Below are positions 45,550-55,255 of a stretch of DNA of 64,000 nucleotides, piece by piece. This stretch comes from Bacteroidales bacterium (GTDB lineage Bacteria > Bacteroidota > Bacteroidia > Bacteroidales > F082), in NCBI GenBank assembly GCA_017394865.1, contig JAFPWT010000008.1, positions 147,417-211,416 of the forward strand, in the 5' to 3' direction. A program made the position numbers and the translations under genes. The notes beneath the pieces are model-generated. The model was not told where the DNA came from, did no database searches, and saw only the letters and a list, made by a program, of their open reading frames with translations. Each line of letters begins with the position of its first letter. The first letter of the stretch is position 1.

Positions 45550-48500
45550 ATGAAAACATTTTCACAACATATCAAACACAGACTATTGTTTTCCCGTCTG
45601 GCCTTGTTAGGGCTCCTGATGCTTGTCGCCAGCGCAACCATGGCCCAAGGCGGTGGCTCAACACCTCATGTCACCATTGGCGGAAGTGTGTTCGGCGGCG
45701 GCAACTTGGCCAACGTGGGCGGCAACAGCACCGTGCTTGTCGATCAAAATGGCACCGTGATAGGGGAGGATGTGTACGGCGGCGGCGCCCTGGCCAACGT
45801 AGGCACCACTTCTGCCGATAGCACCACGGTTACTATCCTCAATGGCGTCATCAACGGCAACGTGTATGGCGGAGGCCTTGGAGACTCTATCCAGAACTGC
45901 TATGGTGGTTCAATTAACAAAGCAGCCTTAGTCTACGGCAAAGTATATGTCAATATTGGCAACAATTCGGGAGGCCCCACCATCAACGGCAGCGTGTTCG
46001 GATGCAACAACATCAACGGAACGCCGCTCGACAGTGTATTTGTAAACATCTACAAGACAGCCCATACTACTAGCAACAGCTATCCTACTGGCATAACCAC
46101 CATGGCTGGTTTGCAAGCCTCTTTCAACGCTTCGAATTATGATGACTGTTTTGCTATCGAAGCTGTTTATGGCGGCGGTAACAAGGCTTCCTACAAACCT
46201 TCAGTTGCCGACAGAGCTACCACAGTGCATGTGTACGGGTGTACGGAAAACACCATCAAGGTCATCTATGGTGGCGGCAACGCAGCTGACGTAGGCACCT
46301 CTTCAAAACACGCCAATACCCGTTTGATTATTGAAGGCGGTCGCTTCGACCAGATCTTCGGCGGCGGCAACGGCTACAGTGCATCGGGCAACCACGACCC
46401 TAACAATTGCAATGATCCAGACTACAACCCAGGTGCCAACATCACCGGTACAGCTTCCACCGATATCCAAGGCGGTCTTTACCGTCAGATATTCGGAGGC
46501 AGCAACCAGTTTGGCGATGTGGACGTCGTGGCGCTCTCCATCGACAAAATATGCGACAACCTGCTCATCTCCGAAGCCTTCGGCGGAGCCAACGAGGCTG
46601 AACTGCAAGCCAACGTGGAGACCAACCTAGGCTGCGGCGACTACGAAATAGGCAGTTTCTACGGTGGTTCCAACAAGGCCAATATCGTCGGCGATGTCAC
46701 TCTCAACGTCTATGGCGGTACCTACACTAACGTTTTCGGCGGCTCGAAAGGCGTAGCCGCAGCCACAGGGCTTACAGCAGTGCCCGCCAATATCGACGGC
46801 AACGTCACCCTTAACCTCTTTGGTGGCACCATGGTCAATGCCTTCGGCGGAAGCGACAAAAACGGTAATATCACTGGCGGCATCACCGTCAACGTGCTCG
46901 ACCTTGAGGCCACTAACTGCGGTCTCGATGTCACTAACATCTATGGTGCCAGCAACGAAACCGCTTATTCTCCCACCGATCCAACCATCACTAGCCCCGT
47001 GGTCAATGTGATGCACATCGCACAAGCCGCCGGTGTCAAAGGTAATGTGTTCGGTGGCGGCAATCTCGCTGCTGTCACGGCTAACCCGACGGTCAACATC
47101 GGTTATGTCAGTTCCATGTCGAGTTACATCACTGCCATTGCGGCTTACCTCCCGACCAATTACTCCGTGCCCGCCAATTCCCGTGCTTATGTCACTGGCA
47201 AAGTGTTCGGCGGCGGTAATGAAGCCGGTGTCACCAACACCGTGGTCAATATCAACTCGGGCATCGTCAAGGCAGGTGTCTACGGCGGTTGCAACACCAG
47301 CGGCACCGTGGGCGGAAACATCGCGGTGAACCTCATTAACGGCCAAGTGGGTACTGATGCCACTAACAGAGCCGACGTGTTCGGCGGCGGCTACGGCTCA
47401 AACACTTACACTTCTGGTGATATCGTGGTCAACCTCAACAGCACTACCATCTACGGCGACCTCTACGGCGGTTCGGCCTTCGGTAGCGTCAACAACGCTA
47501 CGGCCAACCCTGCCAATACCACTACCCTAACGATTAACGGATCTGCATTGCACGGCACCATCTACGGCGGCGGTAAGGGCGACGTTACCAACCTAGGCAA
47601 TGGCCATAACAATGTAACCGCTGTCAACAACGGCAACGTGATAGTGAACTACAACACCGCCAACACTGCTCTCACCGGCCTTTATGGCGGCGCCAACGTC
47701 AACGGCAACGTGAAAGGCGACATCACCGTGAACGTACTGGCCAATGTGGGTGCCACAGGTACTGGCAACAGTGTCGATGTGTTTGGCGGCGGCCTCGGTG
47801 CTGCCACCGACACCGAGGGCAACGTCACAGTGAATATCGGCACCGAAACCATGGCGGCAGCTGACATCCCTGTCATTTATGGCGACATCTATGGCGGCTC
47901 GGCTCTCGGTAATGTCAACAATGCAGCCACCGACATCACTAAGGTCGACTTCCTCAACGGCACGCTACACGGCAACATCTATGGTGGTGGCCTAGGCGAC
48001 GCTAACAACGCAGCCAAGGTCAATGGTGAGGTGATAGTAAACATCAGCTCCGCAAATCAAGACGGAAGCGATTGCCATATCAACCTCACCGATAACGTCT
48101 CCATCTATGGGTGCAACAACACCAACGGCTCGCCTCAAGCCGATGTGACGGTGAACATCTATAAGACAGGCTTCACCACTGGTGACTATGACTCACAATC
48201 AGGCACCCTTTATGCCATTGACCAGGTGTTTGGCGGCGGCAAGAACGCCGACTACCTGCCCGAAAATGGTGCGACCAATAGCGACAAAGTGGCCAAAGTG
48301 TATGTACACGACTGCGCCAACAGTATACGCCGTGTCTTCAGCGGTGGCGACGCTGCCGATGCCACAGGCGTGGCTGCGACCATCGATGGCGGTCGCTTCG
48401 ACTTTATCTTTGGTGGCGGAAATGGCGAAGTCTCCGAAGCAAACATCTTCCTCGGCGGCACTAATCTCATAGTGCACGCCGGTATCATCAACCACCTCTT

Positions 48501-51500
48501 CGGCGGCTCGAACACCAGCGGTACCATCGCTGGATCAATGAATACTCACATCGATGGCGACAATATGAACGCTGCCTGTGCCGAGAGCATCACAGAATTC
48601 TTCGGTGGCGGCAACCTGGCTCCCATTACAGGCGATATCACCACCACCTTGGATTGCGGCATCGGCAACATCACCAACGTCTACGGCGGTTCCAACATGG
48701 CAAGCATTACAGGTGATGTCACCCTCACTATTAAAGGTGGCAATTATACCAATGCTTTCGGTGGATCAAAAGGCGTGGCGGGCAGCGGATCCTCAACCGG
48801 CACCACGGCTAATATCGACGGCAATGTCACGCTTAACCTCCATGGAGGCACCATTGTCAACGCCTTCGGCGGCAGCGACCAAAAAGGTAACATCACCGGT
48901 TCCATCACCGTCAACGTGCTCGATTTCGAAGACACAGAATGCCCCCTCGTTGTCACCAATATTTACGGCGGTGGTAATGTCACACCATACACTCCTACCA
49001 GTGCTACCAATTCCCCTATGGTCAACGTGATGCATGTCAAGCAGACTGCAGGAGTTCAAGGCGATGTGTTCGGTGGCGGTCTGGGTGCCACGGCCATCGT
49101 TACCGCAAATCCCATCGTGAAGATAGGTTACGATGCCACTACGATGAGCGGCCTCCTACCTACCGGTTATACTCAACCAGCCACTGGTTTCCCACGTGCT
49201 GTGGTTACGGGTGATGTTTACGGTGGCGGCTCACTGGCTGCTGTCACAGGCAACACCAGCGTCCTCATACAGACTGCCGGCACTGAGGTGAAGAGCAACG
49301 TCTTTGGCGGTGGCTCTCAAGCTGGCGTCTCAGGCACCTCCACCGTGCAGGTTGCCAACGGCACCGTGGGCACTGGCGTCTACGGTGGCTGCAACACCAG
49401 CGGCACCGTGGGCGGAGCCATCAATGTTTATATTGACGGTGGCACGATCGGAAGTAGCACAACACGTGCCGACGGCGTGTTTGGCGGCGGTTTCGGTCAA
49501 AGCACCAATACAGGCGACAATATCACTGTCACCATTGGCAACGCCGATGCAACAACACCTCAAATTTATGGCGACATCTATGGCGGCTCAGCCAAAGGCA
49601 ATGTGAATTCATCGACAGCTTCTCCTCTGAATACCACCAAGGTTTGGCTTAAGAAAGGTACCATCACAGGCGATATCTATGGCGGCGGCTATGGTCTTGA
49701 CAATGTCGAAGCCTTGGTTTACGGCAACGTACAAGTTGTTGTTGACGGCGGCACAGTGAACTCCTATACTAGTGGCACCAACACCCTGGGCGGACGTATA
49801 TTTGGCTGCAACAACGCCAAAGGAACGCCAAAGGGTACCGTGGAGGTGACCATTAACGCCACCAACGCCAGTTCAGGCAGCGGAAGCACCAAGGTCTATG
49901 CCCTCCAAGGCGTGTACGGCGGTGGCAACCTGGCAGGCTATGATCCTACAACAACATCCGCTGATTATCCTATAGTAACCGTCAACGGCTGCACCTCGAG
50001 CATCAAGGATGTGTACGGCGGCGGCAATGCTGCACCGGTACCCAATACCAAGGTCATCATCAACGGTGGCGACATTAAACGCATGTTTGCCGGCGGTAAC
50101 GGCGAAAGCGGCACTCCAGCACACGTGGGCTATAAGAACATTGACGCCAATCCTTCGGGTACTGGCTACGGCACTGGTCAAGCCCAAGCCGAAATTAAAG
50201 GTGGCACCATCGAGCAAGTGTTTGGCGGCAGTAACGCTAATGGCGCGATTCGCGTCTCTAGTTTATTGAATGTCGACAAGAGCACAGCCTCTGGCGCTTG
50301 TGCCATGAAAATCGGCGAAGTCTACGGCGGCGGCAACATGGCCAATGGCAACGCCGGCATCATCAATATTGGCTGCACTGGAGATCTGGTGGCTTTGGGT
50401 TCTGGCGAACACTATGGTGTTGATCAGGAAGGCATCCGTTATGTGTATGGCGGCGCCAACCAGGCTAACATTAGCAATGACATTCTCCTCAACATCAATA
50501 GCGGTATCGTTGAGAACGTCTTCGGCGGCAACAACCAAAGCGGCTCCATTAGCGGCAACATTACCGTCAACATCGACAGTACCGGCACCTGCGGGTGGTA
50601 TGTCGGCAATGTTTACGGCGGCGGCAACCAGGCTACCTATGGCACCGCCAATAGCAATTATCCCCAAGTGAACATCAGCAACGGCCTCGTCAGCGGCGAT
50701 GTGTTCGGCGGCGGGTTAGGTTCGACGGGCACTGCTGGCCAAGTCACCGGCAACCCGCAAGTCGTCGTCAACGGCGCCAAAGCCCGAGTCAACGGCGGTG
50801 TCTACGGCGGCGGCAGTTTGGCACCCACCGCGGGTAACCCCGTGGTGACCCTTACCAACGGCGCCCTCACCAACGTGTACGGCGGAGGTAAGGCGGCCAA
50901 TGTCAACGGCGCCCCAACGGTGAACATCAACGGCGGCACGGTGAGCACCGGCGTCTACGGCGGCTGCGACAGCCAAGGCAACGTCAGCGGTAACATTACC
51001 GTCAACGTGAAGAGCGGTGTCATCGGCACCCAAGCCAATTTCAACAATAATATCCTCGCCAACGTGTTCGGCGGCGGCTTCGGGCCATCAACCACCACCT
51101 CCGGCAACGTTGAGGTCAACATCGATTCTCTGGCCAACATCCTCGCTCCCGTCATCTACGGCGATGTCTACGGCGGCTCGGCCTTTGGCAGCGTCAACAA
51201 CGAAGCAACCGACAAAACCTCCGTCAACATTTACAGCGGCAGCATCACCGGTGACGTGTACGGCGGTGGACTTGGAGAGGCGGGAAACAATGTCAAAGGC
51301 ACGGTTAACGGCGTGGTCACCGTCAACGTAGGCACCGGCACAGCGAATACAACCACCGGCTTCGCCATCACAACTGAAGGCTTTGCCATCATCGGAGGCT
51401 CGGTGTACGGCGGCAACAATACAGGCGGATCGCCCCAGGACGATGTGTATGTAAACATCTGGAAAGCGGGATCCACCATTGCCAATGTGTTCGGCGGGAG

Positions 51501-52659
51501 CAATGCAGCCGACTACGCCCCTGAAAACGGAAGCACAACGACATCAAAGAAAGCCAGAGTGCATATCTATGGTTGCGACAACACCATCTACAGAGTATTC
51601 GGTGGTGGCAATGCGGCAGCATCACCCAGCGTGGAGACCTTTATCGAAGGCGGCACCTTCAATCAAGTGTTTGGTGGCGGTAACGGTGAATTAGGTCCAA
51701 GTTATGGCGCCGACATCCATGGCACCGTTGACTTGGGCATCCACGGCGGCAATGTCGGCCAGTTCTTTGGTGGCAGCAACCAGAACGGAACTATTTCAGG
51801 AGCCATCAACGTGGTGGTTGACAACACCAGCAACTGCGGCTCCTTGGTCATTGACGAGTTCTTCTGCGGCGGCAACTTCGTTGACATCACTGGAAATCTG
51901 GAGACCGATATTCTATGTAGCGAAGGCATGGTAGTGCATGACCTTTACGGTGGTTGCAACCAGGCAAACATCTCCGGCAATGTCGTTCTCAACGTCTACG
52001 GCGGCATCTACACCAACGTATATGGCGGTTCAAAGGGACTCAAGGCCGATCCTTCGGCTGTTCCTCCCGTGTCGGCCCACCCCGCCAATATCGAGGGTGG
52101 TATCACGCTTAACCTCTTTGGCGGCACTATGGAGAACGTATATGGAGGTAGCAATGAGAATGGCAATATCAACGGAAGAATTGTCGTCAATGTGCTTGAC
52201 ATCATGGACACACAATGTCCGCTCAACATCACCAACATCTATGGCGGAAGCAACCTGACGGACTACACGCCCACCAATTCAGCCATCATCAGTCCCGTGA
52301 TCAATATTGTGCATATCAAGAACGGCATCCGGGGCAATGTGTATGGTGGTTCAAAAGGTGCCGTTGGAGTAGCCACCCCTACCCTTCTCAGAGCCAATCC
52401 TCAGGTGAACGTCGGCTATGATGCCAGCATGAACACTTACATTCCTTCCACGGGTTCCAACGCCTATTCTGTACCCAGTTCTCCCAGAGCCATCATCTCC
52501 GGTGATGTCTTTGGCGGCGGTGATGCGGCCACCGTTGAGGGCAACACAATCATCTACCTTAGAAACAGATCCAAGGTGTTCGGCAACATTTACGGAGGTG
52601 GCAATATGGGAGAGGTTGAAGGCGACACAAAGGTGATCGTCAACGGAGAAAACCAATAA
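45550..52659 (+). CDS. giant YGGGN-repeat surface protein
   Basis: 2369 residues from ATG 45550 (a TTG at 45538 is upstream). Signal peptide MKTFSQHIKHRLLFSRLALL .. ASATMAQ. The whole mature protein consists of short units of the form [VI][FY]GGGN.. followed by a V.V.I.GG strand pair, as in a parallel beta-solenoid. Four longer modules are marked by Y/DGC.N[TS]I..V..GG.AA at about residues 227, 917, 1476 and 2003. Cys residues recur (YGC, GGCN), perhaps disulfides. It ends FGNIYGGGNMGEVEGDTKVIVNGENQ, the same end module as its neighbours, without a T9SS domain. Repetitive DNA makes it prone to length change. Confidence 0.87.
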   Translation: MKTFSQHIKHRLLFSRLALLGLLMLVASATMAQGGGSTPHVTIGGSVFGGGNLANVGGNSTVLVDQNGTVIGEDVYGGGALANVGTTSADSTTVTILNGVINGNVYGGGLGDSIQNCYGGSINKAALVYGKVYVNIGNNSGGPTINGSVFGCNNINGTPLDSVFVNIYKTAHTTSNSYPTGITTMAGLQASFNASNYDDCFAIEAVYGGGNKASYKPSVADRATTVHVYGCTENTIKVIYGGGNAADVGTSSKHANTRLIIEGGRFDQIFGGGNGYSASGNHDPNNCNDPDYNPGANITGTASTDIQGGLYRQIFGGSNQFGDVDVVALSIDKICDNLLISEAFGGANEAELQANVETNLGCGDYEIGSFYGGSNKANIVGDVTLNVYGGTYTNVFGGSKGVAAATGLTAVPANIDGNVTLNLFGGTMVNAFGGSDKNGNITGGITVNVLDLEATNCGLDVTNIYGASNETAYSPTDPTITSPVVNVMHIAQAAGVKGNVFGGGNLAAVTANPTVNIGYVSSMSSYITAIAAYLPTNYSVPANSRAYVTGKVFGGGNEAGVTNTVVNINSGIVKAGVYGGCNTSGTVGGNIAVNLINGQVGTDATNRADVFGGGYGSNTYTSGDIVVNLNSTTIYGDLYGGSAFGSVNNATANPANTTTLTINGSALHGTIYGGGKGDVTNLGNGHNNVTAVNNGNVIVNYNTANTALTGLYGGANVNGNVKGDITVNVLANVGATGTGNSVDVFGGGLGAATDTEGNVTVNIGTETMAAADIPVIYGDIYGGSALGNVNNAATDITKVDFLNGTLHGNIYGGGLGDANNAAKVNGEVIVNISSANQDGSDCHINLTDNVSIYGCNNTNGSPQADVTVNIYKTGFTTGDYDSQSGTLYAIDQVFGGGKNADYLPENGATNSDKVAKVYVHDCANSIRRVFSGGDAADATGVAATIDGGRFDFIFGGGNGEVSEANIFLGGTNLIVHAGIINHLFGGSNTSGTIAGSMNTHIDGDNMNAACAESITEFFGGGNLAPITGDITTTLDCGIGNITNVYGGSNMASITGDVTLTIKGGNYTNAFGGSKGVAGSGSSTGTTANIDGNVTLNLHGGTIVNAFGGSDQKGNITGSITVNVLDFEDTECPLVVTNIYGGGNVTPYTPTSATNSPMVNVMHVKQTAGVQGDVFGGGLGATAIVTANPIVKIGYDATTMSGLLPTGYTQPATGFPRAVVTGDVYGGGSLAAVTGNTSVLIQTAGTEVKSNVFGGGSQAGVSGTSTVQVANGTVGTGVYGGCNTSGTVGGAINVYIDGGTIGSSTTRADGVFGGGFGQSTNTGDNITVTIGNADATTPQIYGDIYGGSAKGNVNSSTASPLNTTKVWLKKGTITGDIYGGGYGLDNVEALVYGNVQVVVDGGTVNSYTSGTNTLGGRIFGCNNAKGTPKGTVEVTINATNASSGSGSTKVYALQGVYGGGNLAGYDPTTTSADYPIVTVNGCTSSIKDVYGGGNAAPVPNTKVIINGGDIKRMFAGGNGESGTPAHVGYKNIDANPSGTGYGTGQAQAEIKGGTIEQVFGGSNANGAIRVSSLLNVDKSTASGACAMKIGEVYGGGNMANGNAGIINIGCTGDLVALGSGEHYGVDQEGIRYVYGGANQANISNDILLNINSGIVENVFGGNNQSGSISGNITVNIDSTGTCGWYVGNVYGGGNQATYGTANSNYPQVNISNGLVSGDVFGGGLGSTGTAGQVTGNPQVVVNGAKARVNGGVYGGGSLAPTAGNPVVTLTNGALTNVYGGGKAANVNGAPTVNINGGTVSTGVYGGCDSQGNVSGNITVNVKSGVIGTQANFNNNILANVFGGGFGPSTTTSGNVEVNIDSLANILAPVIYGDVYGGSAFGSVNNEATDKTSVNIYSGSITGDVYGGGLGEAGNNVKGTVNGVVTVNVGTGTANTTTGFAITTEGFAIIGGSVYGGNNTGGSPQDDVYVNIWKAGSTIANVFGGSNAADYAPENGSTTTSKKARVHIYGCDNTIYRVFGGGNAAASPSVETFIEGGTFNQVFGGGNGELGPSYGADIHGTVDLGIHGGNVGQFFGGSNQNGTISGAINVVVDNTSNCGSLVIDEFFCGGNFVDITGNLETDILCSEGMVVHDLYGGCNQANISGNVVLNVYGGIYTNVYGGSKGLKADPSAVPPVSAHPANIEGGITLNLFGGTMENVYGGSNENGNINGRIVVNVLDIMDTQCPLNITNIYGGSNLTDYTPTNSAIISPVINIVHIKNGIRGNVYGGSKGAVGVATPTLLRANPQVNVGYDASMNTYIPSTGSNAYSVPSSPRAIISGDVFGGGDAATVEGNTIIYLRNRSKVFGNIYGGGNMGEVEGDTKVIVNGENQ

Positions 52660-52661
52660 GT

Positions 52662-53180
52662 CTATAGCATGATTCTTAAGACCCTTATCGGTCTGTCTTT
52701 CCCTTGATATTGCGTTTCGTCAATACAGGTCTCGCCCGTGGGGATAAAGCCACACTTCTCCATCACGCGACCTGATGCCGGATTGTCAACGAAGTGACCG
52801 CTAATGAGCGAAGGAATGACAGTAGTCTCCCGAATATGGTCTAACATCAAGCGTAAAGCTTCCGTGCAGATACCTTGGTTCCAATAGGGTTTACCGATCC
52901 AATAGCCGCAAAGCGGTTCCCCTTCGCGAGAAGGGAGGTGGCAATCACATGCGGGACCATAACCGATAGCGCCGATGGCCTCCCCCGTCGCTTTCAGTTC
53001 GATAGCCCAGTTGGTGTCGTTATGAAACACCGTACGGATAATTTCGAGGCTCTCCTCTACACTCTTATGAGGCGGCCATCCGGCACGAGGGCCGACATCA
53101 GGATCGGAGGCATATTTGAACAGCGACTCGGCATCCTCATCGCGCCAGGGGCGTAATTTGATTCTTTCAGTTTCCATCAT
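52662..53180 (-). CDS. RimJ/RimL-type GNAT acetyltransferase, copy 2
   Basis: 172 residues, paralogue of the gene at 37894-38412. The N-terminal 45 residues (MMETERIKLRPWRDEDAESL .. GWPPHKSVEES) are almost the same, and KPYWNQGICTEALRLMLDH with NPASGRVMEKCGF is conserved. The segment between (GPACDCHLPSREGEPLCGYWI) and the C-terminus differ, so substrate choice may differ. It starts inside the stop of the upstream kinase gene (4-bp overlap) and converges with the giant gene, leaving 2 bp between stops. Confidence 0.93.
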   Translation of the reverse strand: MMETERIKLRPWRDEDAESLFKYASDPDVGPRAGWPPHKSVEESLEIIRTVFHNDTNWAIELKATGEAIGAIGYGPACDCHLPSREGEPLCGYWIGKPYWNQGICTEALRLMLDHIRETTVIPSLISGHFVDNPASGRVMEKCGFIPTGETCIDETQYQGKDRPIRVLRIML

Positions 53181-53803
53181 GCCATTTTTCTGCGAATATT
53201 CTCGGCCAAGAAGGCAGCAACAGCTTCGGTTGTGAAAGGACTCACGTTGATGGTAAGGTCATAGTTTCGGGCATCGTAACGTGAAGTTCCGGCGAAAGTC
53301 TTTGTATAGTTTTCGCGAGCCTTGTCAGTCTCGTCGATTAGTTTTGCCGCAGCTTCCTCATCAATGCCTTCACGCTGGGCAAAACGTCTGATACGCACCT
53401 CGCGATCGGCCATGATGAAGATGCGAATCGCATTGGGGTTATCCTTAAAGACATGGAAACCCGACCGGCCAACAAAGATGCATGACTCCTGCTGGGCCAA
53501 ATTGCGCATAATCTGTGCTTCGGCGTAAAAGAGCTCACGCGATGTAACCTTTTTGTTCTCTGGCTGATAGCTATTGCCCGCAGCACCGAACTGGCGGTAA
53601 AACCGACAGAAGTCATCCCAAAAGTTCAACTTCTCCTCTCTGATACGCTCTATCTCCTGTGAGGTAAGATGGTATTTTTCAGCAACGCTCTCAATGATAG
53701 CTTTGTCATAGACTTTCAGGCCGAGCATTTCGCCCAAACGGCAGGCAATTTCCCTGCCACCGCTTCCGCTTTCACGGTTGATGGTGATGATGGTATTACG
53801 CAT
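53177..53803 (-). CDS. cytidylate kinase-like protein
   Basis: 208 residues from MRNTIITINRESGSGGREIA; the reading from 53872 is longer but starts within the upstream gene. It has the P-loop-like RESGSGGREIACRLGEMLGLKVYD motif of the cytidylate_kin2 family, then DREVRIRRFAQREG and a lid-type segment. Nucleotide kinase activity is likely but the phosphate acceptor is unproven; the classical cytidylate kinase of the organism is probably elsewhere. It overlaps the GNAT by 4 bp. Confidence 0.88.
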   Translation of the reverse strand: MRNTIITINRESGSGGREIACRLGEMLGLKVYDKAIIESVAEKYHLTSQEIERIREEKLNFWDDFCRFYRQFGAAGNSYQPENKKVTSRELFYAEAQIMRNLAQQESCIFVGRSGFHVFKDNPNAIRIFIMADREVRIRRFAQREGIDEEAAAKLIDETDKARENYTKTFAGTSRYDARNYDLTINVSPFTTEAVAAFLAENIRRKMA

Positions 53804-53840
53804 ATTCAACAAGTTTTTTGGCTTCAAAAATAATAAAAAT

Positions 53841-54710
53841 TCATTTGGCAAGCCACTCCAGCGCGTCTTCAAGTGGCGTTTCGGTCAACACATCGGGCTC
53901 GATGGGATCGTCGCAGAACGCTTCGCCTGTGCGTGCGATGTCCTCACCCGTCGTGAGCACCAGTTGCGAACCTCCGGGAAGCGGAAAAGGCTGGTTGCAC
54001 GAACAATAGCCAGCGGTGGGCGACCCAAAGGTGCGTGTGTTCTCCAATCCCCGGAAGCAGATCAGGACCGCCTCGCCCGAGCTGGCCGTCCATTCGTCAG
54101 TCAATAACGCCACTGGACAATGGATCAGCGGCTGTTGCTCCAAACCAACCGATCTCATGACAAAAACGGTATTCACACTCATGGTCCTATGGCGCGAAGA
54201 GAACTTCAGGATCGCATCATCGGGCAGAAAACGGTGAACGGACGCAATCATCGGATACATATTGCCTCCCCGGTTGCCGCGCAAATCAATAACAACACCC
54301 TGCAAATCGTTCGGAATGGCATTCAACACCGCATTGGCATATTTGACACCTTCTTCCGCATTGCCCATAAACTGAGGCAGTTTGACAACGGCGATGTCGT
54401 TTTCCAGCAATTCCACCGTCGGCATTTCCCAAGTCGAAGTGTCGTTCTCCGTCACCTCATCGGTGGTCAACAGAAAGGTATGCTTTCCTCCGGCCACTTT
54501 GCCCGCTTTGACAACGATCTCTTGCGCCTCCTCCAGGGTTGCAGGCTTTGCTTCTAGCGCCTCTTGTTTGGCTTTTTCCCATTCCGGACCTTGGGCATAG
54601 ATGCCATGTTTGTCCATGATACGGACGGCTTTCTTAACATAACCGACGTTGGGGTCGCCGCATGAGACCATGACACAAGCGGTCAGCAATAAGATGATGA
54701 TTTTTCTCAT
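53841..54710 (-). CDS. S41 family peptidase-like lipoprotein
   Basis: 289 residues with lipoprotein signal MRKIIILLLTACVMVSC. A helical prodomain (VKKAVRIMDKHGIYAQ) precedes an S41 core with LQGVVIDLRGNRGGNM, the nucleophile region TDEWTASSGEAVLICF and TFGSPTAGY. There is no PDZ domain. It is about 38 bp before the cytidylate kinase gene. It is not a close relative of the S41 lipoprotein at 33899-35179. Confidence 0.87.
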   Translation of the reverse strand: MRKIIILLLTACVMVSCGDPNVGYVKKAVRIMDKHGIYAQGPEWEKAKQEALEAKPATLEEAQEIVVKAGKVAGGKHTFLLTTDEVTENDTSTWEMPTVELLENDIAVVKLPQFMGNAEEGVKYANAVLNAIPNDLQGVVIDLRGNRGGNMYPMIASVHRFLPDDAILKFSSRHRTMSVNTVFVMRSVGLEQQPLIHCPVALLTDEWTASSGEAVLICFRGLENTRTFGSPTAGYCSCNQPFPLPGGSQLVLTTGEDIARTGEAFCDDPIEPDVLTETPLEDALEWLAK

Positions 54711-54742
54711 AACCTAATATTTGTCGCAAAAATAAAGCTATT

Positions 54743-55249
54743 TCACGGTTTAATCAAACCTGTTCTAATGAAATGACCTTCTTGAACGGCAGCAAAGGTA
54801 GCAAAAACCGCAGTAATAATGACGGGAATGATGGATTCCAGGGAAAAAGTCAAAGGCACACCGAAAAAAAACAGAACTCCTGCCACTTTGTTCGCAATGG
54901 TATGAGGAAAGAGGCATTTCTTGTACATCACCAAAGCAGATATTTGGTTGGTGATTTTAATGGCAACAATCGCTCCAGCCCAGATCCACAGCCACTTGGG
55001 GAACTCCAGCAAAGGGATCAGTTTATAGCAGCAACAAACCACAAAAGCCAAATCCGCCAAGCTATCCAGCAGTGCACCCGTTTTACTTTCGCAATGGAGT
55101 TTCCGGGCGAGATAGCCGTCCAACATATCGCTAAGGCCACAAACGAAATAAATCACCCAAAAAGCCGTGGTCTTGGCATCGAAAAACAAAAGGTTAACGG
55201 CTCCTAAAAATCGGAGAACAGTTATAGCATTTGGCAGATGTTTCATCAA
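54743..55249 (-). CDS. CDP-alcohol phosphatidyltransferase
   Basis: 168-residue integral membrane enzyme. The diagnostic motif is intact: SDMLDGYLARKLHCESKTGALLDSLAD (D-x2-D-G-x2-A-R-x8-G-x3-D-x3-D), which binds the Mg2+ and CDP group. Several hydrophobic helices follow. It transfers a phosphatidyl or archaetidyl-like group from CDP-diacylglycerol to an alcohol; glycerol phosphate or inositol cannot be distinguished. Confidence 0.93.
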   Translation of the reverse strand: MMKHLPNAITVLRFLGAVNLLFFDAKTTAFWVIYFVCGLSDMLDGYLARKLHCESKTGALLDSLADLAFVVCCCYKLIPLLEFPKWLWIWAGAIVAIKITNQISALVMYKKCLFPHTIANKVAGVLFFFGVPLTFSLESIIPVIITAVFATFAAVQEGHFIRTGLIKP

Positions 55250-55255
55250 AAGACT

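Noticed and set aside
45550-52659. CRISPR-like or satellite repeats
   Set aside because: Repeated DNA is in frame, codes for degenerate YGGGN units, and has no constant repeat/spacer lengths.
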